Assembly: GCA_030077755.1 (NCBI GenBank)
Contig: JAQJZZ010000011.1
Span: 124,001 to 188,000 of the forward strand
Direction: 5' to 3'
Source: Filosporella fistucella
Lineage: Eukaryota; Ascomycota; Leotiomycetes; Helotiales
Length of the DNA stretch: 64,000 nucleotides
Below, in pieces: positions 1-10,972 of this stretch. The translations under genes were made by a program, and so were the position numbers. Numbering within the stretch: the first letter of the stretch is position 1; every line of letters begins with the position of its first letter. The notes beneath the pieces were generated by a model. It searched no databases. It had not been told where the DNA came from and was given only the letters and a program-made list of their open reading frames with translations.

Positions 1-459
1 GGCGGGCCAACGCAGAACGAGGATACACTTGGACATGGAGAAGTAACTAAAAGAACCGCTGACATCCTTTGGGATGCCAAAGAGACAGATCCTTCGAAAG
101 TCACCGCTCAAGATCTCACCAACATCAACACGTGTATGAAGAAGGCGATGGACATACGCTGGGTAGAAAACAAACAGGGATTCCTCAAGGACCTACAAAC
201 ACAAATTCCGAAGTGGGCTAAAAAATACAACTTTCCTGCAGAACAGGTTCTGCCCAACACAATCATGGAGAATGGGATCGAGGTTGTAGATGTGAATTTT
301 CCGGTAAAATCAAATGGGGCGACAGATCTGGTTCGCGCGCAGGTATTACAGGAGCTGCTAGGGTTTGTAGAGAAAGCGAACACAAAAACAACAAAGCATG
401 AAAAGGCGCTAAAGATGATCTATCATGCTTGGTTGTCTTTGGGGATTGAGCACTGTTAG
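1..459 (+). CDS. C-terminal part of an unrecognised protein, cut by the window edge
   Basis: The frame is open from base 1 and stops at 457-459, giving at least 152 residues with no start inside the window before residue 46. The visible part is hydrophilic and rich in Lys, Thr and Asn, with no signal peptide, membrane segment or motif I recognise. The even codon use and the absence of stops over the whole stretch suggest a real final exon rather than chance. The upstream part lies outside the window, so neither domain content nor intron structure can be judged. Function is not assigned. Confidence 0.5.
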   Translation, partial: GGPTQNEDTLGHGEVTKRTADILWDAKETDPSKVTAQDLTNINTCMKKAMDIRWVENKQGFLKDLQTQIPKWAKKYNFPAEQVLPNTIMENGIEVVDVNFPVKSNGATDLVRAQVLQELLGFVEKANTKTTKHEKALKMIYHAWLSLGIEHC

Positions 460-1112
460 TAGGAGCTGTAGATTTCACCGCTTGGTGTAGAATTGAAATG
501 ATCTAAGAGGTTGAAACTTCAAAGTGGCACCAATAGCTGCCTCAGTGGAGGAAGGAGGGCTCGGTAAATTTTTGTAATACTTAATTAATTCATTATTGAG
601 TCTTTTCGTGCCAACAAAACTTTTTAGTTTTCCAGTAAGACAGGTGATCAGATTTTTGATAGACGAGGGAAACGTGACGGGAAGTTTGATTTACTGTACT
701 GTACCGAACAGGTTAGCTGGAACAGCATGGTTGCAATTTATCCTGGAACAGGATTGTATTTGTACTGTACATCACCTTGACAGAATCTCAGACTGAATTG
801 TTGAATAGGGGGGCCGAGCTCGAAAGAAAATATGGGCCGTGGGCGTACTGAAATGTGCCATCAGACTCAATTATGCGCATACTTCCGTGGCGACAATCTC
901 ACTGTCTTGTACGCTGGACGCTCGTGCACAACTCACGCTTCTTCTACTTCGCTGCTCACTCCACACCCTTTCAAATTGCACCATTTGATGATTATCGACA
1001 CTTTTCCTTCCAGCATCTCCATTAGATCGACCAGCAGTTTGACCCGGCGGCTTCATTAGTAGCCAATAGCTACGCGTCGCAAACGTGCTATTGCAACTGT
1101 GCCACCAATGAG
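460..1112. other. Intergenic region
   Basis: Nothing recognisable is seen in this 650-base stretch. It would hold the 3' end of the truncated first gene and the promoter of the DUF4246 gene. The short open frames in it lack coding character. Confidence 0.6.
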
Positions 1113-3359
1113 ATGAACAACACCGCTGAAGCACCGTTGAGGGTTCCAGGGTTTGGTGGTTTTCCAATTTATCATCAAATTGATCCCTTTGGGTCTTTTA
1201 ATGATGGTACCGTAGGGTGGCGGCAATGTCCTCGATTGACAGCTCGGGAATTAGCCATGTTAGCACTCATGGAGTTCATCACCGACAGGGAGAATTGGCA
1301 TATACACATTTTTGATGAAAAGACAGTTAGAAGGTGGCGATCAGAGGCTAGTGTCTCCAGCCTTTGCATCACTCTGGACGATCAGAAAATCAGGGACTGG
1401 GGTGAGAAGAAAGTCCCCGCGATGCCTCTGATCAGCGAGACAACTTGGAGATGGTGTATCAGAGAGTTGCGGGATAAAGCGGTTTCTTTCCATCAAAACG
1501 GTTTCATACGAGTGCTCGATGCTGGCTCCTGTGTCTGCAAGTCAGATGGCATTGTGCCCGCAGATATATTGGAAGACTTCGGTGCTGCAGTGGCCCCCCT
1601 GCGAGAAGAACCCAGAAATATAATCCCCCAAGCAGAAGGTATTACTGATCTTGTGGACCCTTCAAAGTACCCCCTATGCTACGGCCGGACGAACGTTCTC
1701 ACTGAGGGAAGACAGGTCGCGCTGGACGGATGTGTTGAGAGCTGCTTTTCTTACAACGCTACTATAGCATCGTTACACTCATGGCCACCATTGCCAGAAG
1801 AACTAGCAAAAGTCATTCAGGAGGAACACCGCTCGCTCACGCTACCAAACGACGCTGAATTCTACAAATATTATTCTCCGACGTTTCAATGGCTCCCCTG
1901 CGAAATTGAATACACAAAGAATGAGGAGGGTCCTGTACGCATCGCATCTTACATTAACAACGTGCACCCTACACATAACAAGCCACTTTATAAGGTCATA
2001 GAGAGAATTATAGCTTCTTCCATCCCGCTGTGGAGCAATTGTCTATTCAAGGGAAATTCTCGTCATGTAAATGGAGGTCCGGCTCCCATTCGGATCAGGA
2101 CTTACGGCTACAATAGCGCCGGAGAGCTTCCTTCTTGGCTCGATACTGTTGCTGAGGAAATGCGAGAACTATGGAAAGATAGAAGTCTCCAAGAAGCATC
2201 TCTGGACAAAGATATCAAGGCTTATGTGCGAAAGATATACAATTTCCTGGTATACCCTGCGCAGTCAACTTCACTTTTGCCAGATCGATTGAAGAATAAG
2301 ATCACAAGCATGAACTTTCAGACCCTGGAAGGCTGGGATAGATCAGGAATTGATCATAACACATTTATGAGCTTAATTCCTCTGGTTGAAGAAAAAAGAG
2401 ATATTCTGATTGAAGCATTACACCCGGAGCCAGGGACAGCATTCTCCTACGACGACTGGAAGGAAGGCAGAAATGGAAGTGTCATCGTGGGGGCACCAGA
2501 CTTTGAGGACGGCGACAGGGTGCCGATGCAAGCTCCGGATCCTGACGAGGGCATCTATACCATTGATCTACAAAATATCCTCCAGCAAAAGGGACTGCAA
2601 ATTATTGTTCGCCTTCGGGAGGTAAATCTCAAGCCCACCAATCCAACGTTCACTGATACTTTAACTTTTGAAGCCCAACGGAACGAGCACATAGTTGCTA
2701 CCGCCGCCTACATTTACTCTTCCTCTAACATCACCACCCCACAATTGGCTTTTTCCCAACCCAGCTGTATGAACCCTTTGGACTACCATTTTGGCGCAGA
2801 TGGAAACATGCTCGACGATGACGACGTGTGGGATACGCAGCGCCGCATCTTTGGCTTCACCCAGTCTGCAGAAGCCAGAACGTACTACAACGTTACAAAC
2901 AATTGGTTATACCACACCCCTCCACTGCAGACCCTCGGGACCGTTGATCTCCCAAAGAATCGTCTGCTAACCTGGCCTAATACCCTTCTACATCGTCTTG
3001 ATGGCCTCACCCTCTGCGATGCAACGCAGCCTGGTAGATTCGGTATGCTCCTTCTTTATCTTGTGGATCCCAACTACCGCATCTGCTCGACGGCCAATGT
3101 GCCTCCACAGCAGTATGACTGGTGGGCGGAAGTGGCGCTCGACCAGACCGTCTTTGGTACAGGTGCTATTCCACAAGCACAGGAAGTGCCACAAGAAGTT
3201 CGCCAGATCGTGGATGGGTATACGGCAGGCTGTCCAATAGGCAAGGAAGAAGCAGAAGAGATTAAGATCCAGGTTGAGGAAGGTCGGGCGAGAGCTCTTA
3301 GGGTGGCAAGGGAAGGAATGCCATCTGGTTTTTACGATCCTACAGCCATGCGTCTATAG
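1113..3359 (+). CDS. DUF4246 family protein
   Basis: This is a single-exon gene of 748 residues, a usual length for the fungal DUF4246 family. Family landmarks are a region around residue 185 resembling the YPL-YGRT block, FQWLPCEIEY near residue 257, a YRICSTANVPPQQYDWW block near residue 660, and WPNTLLHR followed by a PGR block just before it. The role of the family is not settled. From the spacing of a His-x-Glu-like site and a distal His, members look like 2-oxoglutarate/Fe(II)-oxygenase-like proteins, but that is inference. In this copy the segment where I expect the WHVEG-type site (residues about 515-522) reads LTFEAQ before RNEHI, so the proximal His is absent. The start is the first in-frame ATG after upstream stops. 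No signal peptide is seen, so it is probably cytosolic. Confidence 0.85.
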   Translation: MNNTAEAPLRVPGFGGFPIYHQIDPFGSFNDGTVGWRQCPRLTARELAMLALMEFITDRENWHIHIFDEKTVRRWRSEASVSSLCITLDDQKIRDWGEKKVPAMPLISETTWRWCIRELRDKAVSFHQNGFIRVLDAGSCVCKSDGIVPADILEDFGAAVAPLREEPRNIIPQAEGITDLVDPSKYPLCYGRTNVLTEGRQVALDGCVESCFSYNATIASLHSWPPLPEELAKVIQEEHRSLTLPNDAEFYKYYSPTFQWLPCEIEYTKNEEGPVRIASYINNVHPTHNKPLYKVIERIIASSIPLWSNCLFKGNSRHVNGGPAPIRIRTYGYNSAGELPSWLDTVAEEMRELWKDRSLQEASLDKDIKAYVRKIYNFLVYPAQSTSLLPDRLKNKITSMNFQTLEGWDRSGIDHNTFMSLIPLVEEKRDILIEALHPEPGTAFSYDDWKEGRNGSVIVGAPDFEDGDRVPMQAPDPDEGIYTIDLQNILQQKGLQIIVRLREVNLKPTNPTFTDTLTFEAQRNEHIVATAAYIYSSSNITTPQLAFSQPSCMNPLDYHFGADGNMLDDDDVWDTQRRIFGFTQSAEARTYYNVTNNWLYHTPPLQTLGTVDLPKNRLLTWPNTLLHRLDGLTLCDATQPGRFGMLLLYLVDPNYRICSTANVPPQQYDWWAEVALDQTVFGTGAIPQAQEVPQEVRQIVDGYTAGCPIGKEEAEEIKIQVEEGRARALRVAREGMPSGFYDPTAMRL

Positions 3360-4329
3360 TACCTTATAGAGTAGTAATCAATGGATAGCCTAGGCGTTGT
3401 AAGTGAAATTTACTAGTATAGTATAAAGTGTAATAATAGGCTTTATCACAACATTTTTAATTAGTTACAAAGACGACTCAATGTGAAATAATATATCTAG
3501 TTTTCATACTCTCTTATATCTTGAGTCTTCTGAACTATTAGCGAGGTTTACTATAGCGATCGAAATTGCAGAGGAGAAAGTATATAAATCTCATATCAAA
3601 TAGATTTATGCCCACAAAACCCTCTGGTAAGATATGCCAAATAGATTCTTCAAGAAGCACATTAAGTAAGTCTGAGGATGACATGTGGTACCGTGATTCA
3701 CATTTTGGAGAGTCCATGTCGAGAATTCGAAGACATGGAATTGTGTCATTCAGATAGCCCGGCTCGTGTTTCAGCAGCTATTGGTGTTGGGAATCTCGTT
3801 TGTACCAATCAGATTTACTGAGATTCTATAGGGGAGCATCGTTTGGTGCGATCTGATTGAAAATGCTGGCGTTCAATATATTCTTTTCATCCCGTGGCTA
3901 ACTGATTTCTCTGGCATTTGCCACATTTTCATTCCACGTGCGCCACTTCCGTACTTCTCCTCCTGTGTTCTGGGGCTATCTATAGTTGCCGTCGTTTCGA
4001 AAGTAACATGCAGGTTTGCAAGGTTACTAGTGAACTGCTTTTACCTACATTCATGCATTAAAACTCATCTATTTACAGCTTAACGTTTGAGGAGAAGGAA
4101 GTAGCTTCAGTGTAACAGCATGAAAGATTGTCACTGGGTCATGTTGATCAAGAATTTAAAGCTCCACAATGAGACTTCAGTCCAGAACCCATGATATGAG
4201 GAAGTAAATAACGATAGATACACAGTTAGAAATTCAGCCGAGGAATCTTTTCATAATAACGAGAAACAGCATCCCGCAAGACTAAACAGACAGAGCGTGA
4301 GCCTTCTGAGTTACTATGATACCCGTTAC
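3360..4329. other. Intergenic region, AT-rich
   Basis: This is 970 bases between the ends of two convergent genes. It is AT-rich and holds only short frames without coding character. It serves the 3' ends of both flanking genes. Confidence 0.6.
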
Positions 4330-5526
4330 TTATTTCCAAAATTGCACCCCGTCCGTGTAGTTCTTTGGACCTTCTTGAGCTCCAGAGAGTCCATCGCGTA
4401 TCATCAAAAGCTTATCTGACCGTAACATCGTAGCCTCCAAGTCAAAACATTCTTTGGAGATAGTGGGGGAGCATAAAGGCCACAATAAATGAGTACACAT
4501 ATCACAAAACAAACCCTCTGTGCTGGAAACGAAATCTGGACCCGAAGATGTCTCGCTTTGACACACTTCCTGAGCACTATGTCCCTCAAAATGACTGACA
4601 ACAAGATGCTGATAATTACAGTCAAGATTCAGTCTTTTCTGCAAGTACTCGTGTGGCTTCAATTCCCTTTTCCTCCAGCCATATGTAGGCTGTGCTGGTG
4701 CTTTCCCACCACCGGTGTATTGCCTCAATTGATTGATCTGTGCCCAGGTGGGATGAACTCCAGGGTGTGGATCACATCTTACCACACCATCCACCACAAC
4801 TTGCGAGAAATCAGCATCAGTGCCATCCTCTGTAATATCAGGTACTCTGTCGAACACAGGGATGCAATTGAGCTCGGTCAAGTCAGGATAAAAGTGTTGC
4901 CTTGGAACGCTCTTGCAAAGAGAGTCGGGATCCTTCTGAAATTGTAGTCCTCGGTTCTGGGCATCCTGAGATCTGAAGCTTGAGAAATCAATGGCGTGAA
5001 ATGCAAATCCCATAGGGAAACGACCATCGTTACTGAGCCAAATACAAGGTGGTCGAACATTTGTTCCACCCATAGGTTGATTGGATGGATACCACCATTG
5101 ATTACACTTCGCCCCGAATTCTCCATTCCATGTCCAGTACTCGGAATTGGGTCCAGTAATAGCAATGTAAGCAATACATACTGCATCGCTGGATCTTGCT
5201 GAGATGGATATATACTCGGGAGGCACGTTGTTTGTTTTCGAAATAGGGTCGATGTAAATTGACCTTGATTGAGCAGTGCCCAGTATGCCGTGTCTAGCAC
5301 CTGACATGAAACCGACTCGGCCACCGTTCACGTCGAAGAGAGCAACATTCGGCATTGTTCCATGAATGCTATCTGCACCATGATCTACCGACATGTTGAC
5401 TTGTCCTGCAGTGATCGTAACCACAGTTGTAGCTGCCTTTGCTGTTGGGAAAAACTCTTGAAGCAGCGGTATGGACATGAATCCCGAGAGCCCAAGTGTG
5501 ATTGCGTTGATTGCTATCTCCGCCAT
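4330..5526 (-). CDS. Predicted secreted fungal protein of unknown function
   Basis: This single exon encodes 398 residues. I take the ATG at 5526; the frame runs slightly further upstream but without an ATG. The first 30 or so residues are hydrophobic (ITLGLSGFMSIPLL) and end near AKAA, as in a signal peptide. The body has many Trp, Tyr and Gly residues plus scattered cysteines (AKCNQWWYPSNQ, LFCDMCTHLLWPLC), consistent with a disulfide-bonded extracellular fold. A similar architecture occurs in uncharacterised secreted proteins of other ascomycetes, but I know of no named domain or enzyme activity. It is probably extracellular or wall-associated. No introns are needed. Confidence 0.75.
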   Translation of the reverse strand: MAEIAINAITLGLSGFMSIPLLQEFFPTAKAATTVVTITAGQVNMSVDHGADSIHGTMPNVALFDVNGGRVGFMSGARHGILGTAQSRSIYIDPISKTNNVPPEYISISARSSDAVCIAYIAITGPNSEYWTWNGEFGAKCNQWWYPSNQPMGGTNVRPPCIWLSNDGRFPMGFAFHAIDFSSFRSQDAQNRGLQFQKDPDSLCKSVPRQHFYPDLTELNCIPVFDRVPDITEDGTDADFSQVVVDGVVRCDPHPGVHPTWAQINQLRQYTGGGKAPAQPTYGWRKRELKPHEYLQKRLNLDCNYQHLVVSHFEGHSAQEVCQSETSSGPDFVSSTEGLFCDMCTHLLWPLCSPTISKECFDLEATMLRSDKLLMIRDGLSGAQEGPKNYTDGVQFWK

Positions 5527-7074
5527 CGTATGATACAAAATGAAGGCGATAGTATGAAAAATTTATGGTTGGATAATTTGGAGTGATGTTGAGATGGATT
5601 GGTTGAAAGTCAGTTCAGTGGGGTATCTAGGCAAGTAGTAATCATATAGGAATCGGTGAAATGATCCCCAGAATGAACATACACGTGTGATCAGTATATT
5701 TGGATGCGTTAAAAGATGTGTATCGTTGTAACATATACCAGCTTATTCTATGTATAGCAACAAAGAGTTGGTCAGTGCCAATCATAGGATGATAGGACTT
5801 TCCTAGAACAAATTTTGTCCAACAGATCCACGAATACATGAGTCGCAGCGAAATATGTCATTTCCGGAAGGATTTCTGGGCGGTTTGAAGCTGGTGATTA
5901 ATGGGAATCTTGGTGTGGCACACCTGCTCGCGCTTACGAACCCACATCCATCGGAGTAACCTTCTCAATACTTGGTCACAGAAGACAGTTGTCCGTTCCA
6001 GGCATTCTATTTTGGAAAAAGGGTCTTGAAATTATGTTAGAATCATGTAGCATGGTCCTCAAGTTCCAATCTCTGCATTTCAGGATTTGTTGGGTGCTGT
6101 GATTTGAAGGGCTGTAGTTTCTTGTCGCTTCAAGAAGGGGGTGGTCGACGATGACACTTCATCGGAATAGCTTCATTTTGACAGAAATAGAACATAACGT
6201 GCATATATAGCTCAAATCACATTCGCCTACATGCAGTTTCACATAGAATGAATGCAGGATTATACTAAGGACCTTCGGATCTCGGGGACCTACCTAGCCT
6301 GACATATCTAGGAGGTAGCATGTAGTTGGAACTCGGTGGCCGGAACAATCATGGATCATGATTTGTCAGTGCGTGAGAAATCAGTGATGTATCAATCGGG
6401 GTGCTATCCATGGAGTGCTGTTGTTAGTATCCGTAAATAGCTACACGGATCTATTCAGGGGCGACAGAGTTGCCTCCATCAAACAACTCCTAGTATTCTC
6501 TCTCACATTACTGACTTGTAACAAAGTTTCATCAGTACCAGGCATTTCAAGTATTCTAGCTCATTGGCCGATGTTGTTGCCTCCTCCAAAGTTTTTCCCA
6601 GATACAAGAGACGTAGATGTGGAGTCATGTGGCTAGGCCGTGTTGGTTTCAATTGAAAATCACGAGAGGTTGATCCTCTCTGGACCAACTGATACAAACA
6701 CGCAATCAAATGAAGCCGGTCTTCTAGTGATAGTTTCCGAGGGAAGTATCAGCTGAGGGTTCATGTTAGAAGATTGCGAGGGTGGGCATAACAGAGGTTC
6801 TGGATGCCTAAAGGATGAATAACCTCAAAATGCTACCCGAAATAGACTTTCACCCCCACTCACTTCAGGAGCATGAGAGTAGTTGTGCCAGTCTCTCATT
6901 AACCAAAAATATATAGATAGAATTCTCCTGTGATGTCTTCATCAATACATAGGTGCATCGAGTTTACAATTTATTCAAGTCCCCAACACATCCAATATCT
7001 CATTTACCGGTACTCGAAATCATACCTTACCACAAAATCATTTCAGACAACACCCAAAGATTACCAACATAAAG
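5527..7074. other. Intergenic region between divergent secreted-protein genes
   Basis: This stretch of about 1.5 kb separates two divergently transcribed genes for predicted secreted proteins, so it should hold both promoters. Only short frames without coding character are present. No repeat or mobile-element structure was noticed. Confidence 0.6.
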
Positions 7075-8135
7075 ATGTACATCACTCCCACTCTCGTCCT
7101 CAAGACCTTGGCTTTACTTGCTTTGTGTCTGTCTGTCACGAGCCGACCAGTCCAGACATGTACCGATCTCGAGACCTGCCCTAGTAAGTATTTGCTATAC
7201 CTATGTAGATCCACTCCTAAACTTCCGCAACCGCTGACAGTCACTGTAAAATAGATACAGGATGGTTAAGTGCTCGTGAAGCAATCGCTCAGCCGGTTCC
7301 GCCCCCGAAGAGACCTCCCCCAGTTCCCCCCAAACCTCTTCATTTGCAACCTGAAGTTCCACCGCCTCCTTTTGTACCACCTCCATCTTTTGGTGAATAT
7401 ACAGCTGCTGGTCATAATGTCCAGGACGGTTATAATCGCAGAACAACAGCCACCCCGGATGTCGATTCAGATTACGCTTCCAAGATTACTGCGTATACAG
7501 GATACAACACCCCGAAAGACACCGCGCCTGATATTGATGACTTAGTACCGTCAATTTATGCTCCTGATCAAAAGCTAGGACTTGGCCAGACGTTTGGACT
7601 TGACTTCGGTGGAAAAACATGGAAAACTTACAGCATCACTGCCGGCAACCCTCAACCTGTGGTTCTATCCTGTTATTCGAAAAGTCAACGAACTATCGTG
7701 GTAAAAGAGCTATATAACAAGCGCTATGGAGGTACTTTTGACATGTCTAAGAAGCTTCCATACAGTGAACTCATCTTCCAATCTTGGCAGAGAGAAAGTA
7801 TGGCAGCAACAACCGGAGTGGGCGATCTTAAATATATTGTTTATGCAGATATAGACCCAACTGAGTTCAGAACTGTTATCGACGATGCTAGGAAACTTTT
7901 GAATCCAAATGCAGTGAAAGAAGGTGGAATTGTCAGTTTCAGCCCGACTTCTGAAAAAACTGCTGAAAGAGAGGCATTTACAGCACTTGTGGGAATGGAC
8001 AATATCAAAAACGGATTCTATTTGGCAACTGATCACAAAAGAGCCTTAGGTGAAAAAAAGCCAATTATGGTTCACACTTTTTCGATGGGGGACACTTCAG
8101 GTTCTGCTAGGCATCTCGTCTTGGAATTCGCATAG
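7075..8135 (+). CDS. Predicted secreted protein with proline-rich N-terminal linker
   Basis: Two exons, 7075-7183 and 7255-8135, give 329 residues. The intron has a GTAAGT donor, a CTGAC branch-like site and a TAG acceptor, and the phases match. The first 24 or so residues form a signal peptide (LKTLALLALCLSVTS). Then follow two cysteines, a proline-rich stretch at residues about 50-80, and a C-terminal domain of about 190 residues ending in a block like FTALVGMDNIKNGFYLATDH. I have seen similar C-terminal blocks in uncharacterised fungal secreted proteins, but no function is known to me. An acceptor six bases downstream would keep the frame and remove two residues. It is probably extracellular. 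Confidence 0.7.
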
Positions 8136-8781
8136 TGCCGGAGAAACTGCAACACCCATGGACCCGAATGAAGATCTGAAAATTGGACGGAATTCCGTAG
8201 ACATGTTTTCTTTTCGACTTGTACTTTGATGGTTTTGATCCTCTATCATGTGAAGGTCTGCTTGGTTTATTCTCACTTCATGTCCTTGTCTGTTTTTCAA
8301 TAAGAGATTGTTTCTGCGAATAATCGGTCGCTACATATAAGTCCATACAGTTTGGCAACTGTCAATTGCTGTCTTTATCGGTCATTTCTGGAGATTAGAA
8401 TCATGGGGAACTCGAATTTCCGTTTCACGCAAATTTAGCTTCTATGATAAAATTTGTCGTCAATTTCACGGTAACTTTATAAAATGTTGACCCCCGTCGT
8501 GACACAATGAGATCTATTTCATTGATAATAGACTGAAATTTTTGAATTTGTACATGATTAGACAGATACATGACTGTGTCACACTACTTTGCGAGCTAGA
8601 TACCTACAGTGTTGTTGGCAGTTGTGGTCACTTGTTCTACCAGCCAGATCAAGCCAGATCAAAAGCATTAGTATGTAGACAACCCAAGATCTGAAAGCGC
8701 AAAGCCTGAAACATTATCAAAAGAATTTTCATATACGGTTGGAGTGCAAAAAACTAACTTGCAAGTCACGGTTAAATAGCT
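8136..8781. other. Intergenic region between convergent genes
   Basis: About 650 AT-rich bases between the 3' ends of the secreted-protein gene and the F-box/ankyrin gene. Apart from a short direct duplication (AGATCAAGCC, near 8645-8660), nothing is seen. Confidence 0.55.
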
Positions 8782-10412
8782 TCAATCCATCCAGCCAGCT
8801 AGCGGCTGCTTCAGATCTGGTTTCACCCCATAATTGGCTGGCATGGGATAGCTGCTACTCCGATATTTGCTGGCATAGAAGCCATCTTTTGGATCTATCT
8901 TTTTTGCGCCAAGCTCCAGAAGCGTTCGCACAATGTGTGGCTGTCCATATATCATAGCTGCGAGAATCGGAGGATCGATGCCCGATGGGTCGAATCCACC
9001 ATCTACACTAATCCCACGATGGATTAACATGCGTAGTAGAGATTCATAACCTCCCCCGGCAGCCATTGTCAATGCTCTATTTTGATAGCACGTAATCTCT
9101 TTAATGCCAGTGTCTAAAAGAACCCGAGCGACTTCAATGTGTCCATTTCTTACAGCGACAACAAGGGGAGACCGATAACCATGGTGGACAGGAACTGCAC
9201 CAGCTGCTAAGAGTATCTTAACGATCTCAAGATGGCCTTTCCGCGATGCAGCAGTGAGTGGGGAGTCTGGTTGGAAGTACTCGGTTGGGTTTGCACCATG
9301 CAAAAGGAGAAGCTGGACAATTTCGGTGAAGCCGCTGAATGCTGCCAGCTGAAGTGGAGATGGGCTTTCATACATCTCTGGATATGGGGATACATTTGCG
9401 TTGACATCAGCACCGTGCTCGAGACAGTATTTGACTATCTCGATATGACCATGCCTCGAAGCCTCGTTGATGTTCTGGAGCATGCCCACAGATGTATCTA
9501 GCTTATCGCACAATATTTGAAACAGTTTCAAATTATTTGCCTCTGCGGCTAGACTGGGGAAAGTTTTGATATCTCTTATCTTCTCAAAGTTGGAGCGGAG
9601 AAAATTTGAATCAAGAAATAGCCCCACAATATGATCATGGCCACGGAGGATGCATCCTCTCAAAGAAGAATATAGTTCGGATCTGGTCGTATTTACAGAA
9701 TGGAGGTACTTGGTATGCAATATTTTGGCTACCAAGTCTCCGGCTCCACCCATACAGGCAAATACCAGAGGCGACTCCCTAAAGAGGGAATTTTTATCGA
9801 CTGTGAAGTCGACTTTCGCGTTGCTGATAATGTCATCGAACAAGGTGTTGACTCTGAGAAAAGCTGCTGCACACAAACAATCGTTCAAGAAGGTGGTCTC
9901 GTCGGATAACGCTTGTAGGGGCAATTTCAGGAGATCGAGAGAATGGTTAACCTGAACGCTCTGGTTCGTAACTGCATCGACGAGAGACTCGAGGTAGACT
10001 TGGTAAACCTGGTCAGAAGGAGACATGCCTGGGAAGAGAATGCTTAAGATGCGGTAAAGTCGACTAGAGAGAGTACCCCGATTTCCTCTCTCGGAAATAA
10101 CACGATTGAAGACGTATGTTGTGACGAATGGAGGCGCTGTAATAGAAGTAAAATCACATCTACCCTCTTCTTCTTCAAGAGCTCGAGTTCGACAAATTGC
10201 CTGCGGTATTTCGCAGGCAAAAAGCTCTGTGGTTGCATGAGTAAACAGTCTCAATGTGTAAAGTACGTAGATGCTTGGGATAGGCTCAACTTACTACACA
10301 CAAGCCGCAATTTGGCGGATTCCGTCAGTCCCAGGGTGTGCACAATCATGTCTAGGAGCTCGCGCACAAGGCTCAATGGAAGATCCAGGAGAGAGGTGAC
10401 TGGAGACGTCAT
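8782..10412 (-). CDS. F-box-like/ankyrin-repeat protein
   Basis: Two exons, 10412-10295 and 10226-8782, give 520 residues. The intron has a GTAAGT donor and CACAG acceptor, in phase 1 on both sides. The N-terminus (LDLPLSLVRELLD...LRLVCKLFACEI) looks like an F-box-type helix set, as in fungal proteins that couple this motif to ankyrin repeats. Residues about 180-490 carry ankyrin repeats; clear ones include HGHIEIVKYCLEHGADVN, GFTEIVQLLLLHGANP, KGHLEIVKILLAAGA, NGHIEVARVLLDTG and GQPHIVRTLLELGA. The likely role is a protein-binding adaptor, possibly a substrate receptor for a ubiquitin ligase; this is inference because the F-box is weak by eye. A decayed paralogue follows directly on the same strand at 10973-12572. 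Confidence 0.85.
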
Positions 10413-10972
10413 ACTCGAGAACCTCCAATGAAGTGGCCCGATGGAGATGGAGAAGACAGTGGTGAGCCAGGGGTGAGTGAAACGCAATCACAAGATTCGT
10501 GAAAATCAATAGAAGTAGCTAGTTGGCTGATAGCCTGGTAGATATCACAAATGGCGTCGATTGTGGTGTAATCGCAAATGTTCTTGACACGGATATGTCA
10601 GACTCATGTCCCAGAATAGTACTTGGGAATATCTGTAGAAAGAGTTCGGTTATCTCTCGGAGTTGGAATATTGTTGGTTTTGCTTCTGAGTCAACCAATG
10701 GAAGGAGGAAGCACCTGTACTATCGGGACACAACTGAACATGACAATCACGTGAGTCACCTGACTGGGCATCCAGAACCTTGACTTTTGAGCTCGATTTT
10801 GCTCTTTTCCATTCCCTTCAGCTCGTTTAAGACAATTCTTGTATGATAGGTCTGATCTATGATAGTTACTGTAAGATTATAAATACAGCATGTTAGGTAC
10901 TGAACAAGTTCATGTACAATGAATGGCGAACCATCGCCGGGCAAGTCTGTGAAAAGGGTCAAGATTTTAGGT
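10413..10972. other. Intergenic region
   Basis: This is 560 bases between the intact F-box/ankyrin gene and its decayed copy. It should contain the promoter of the intact gene. No coding signal or repeat was recognised. Confidence 0.5.
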
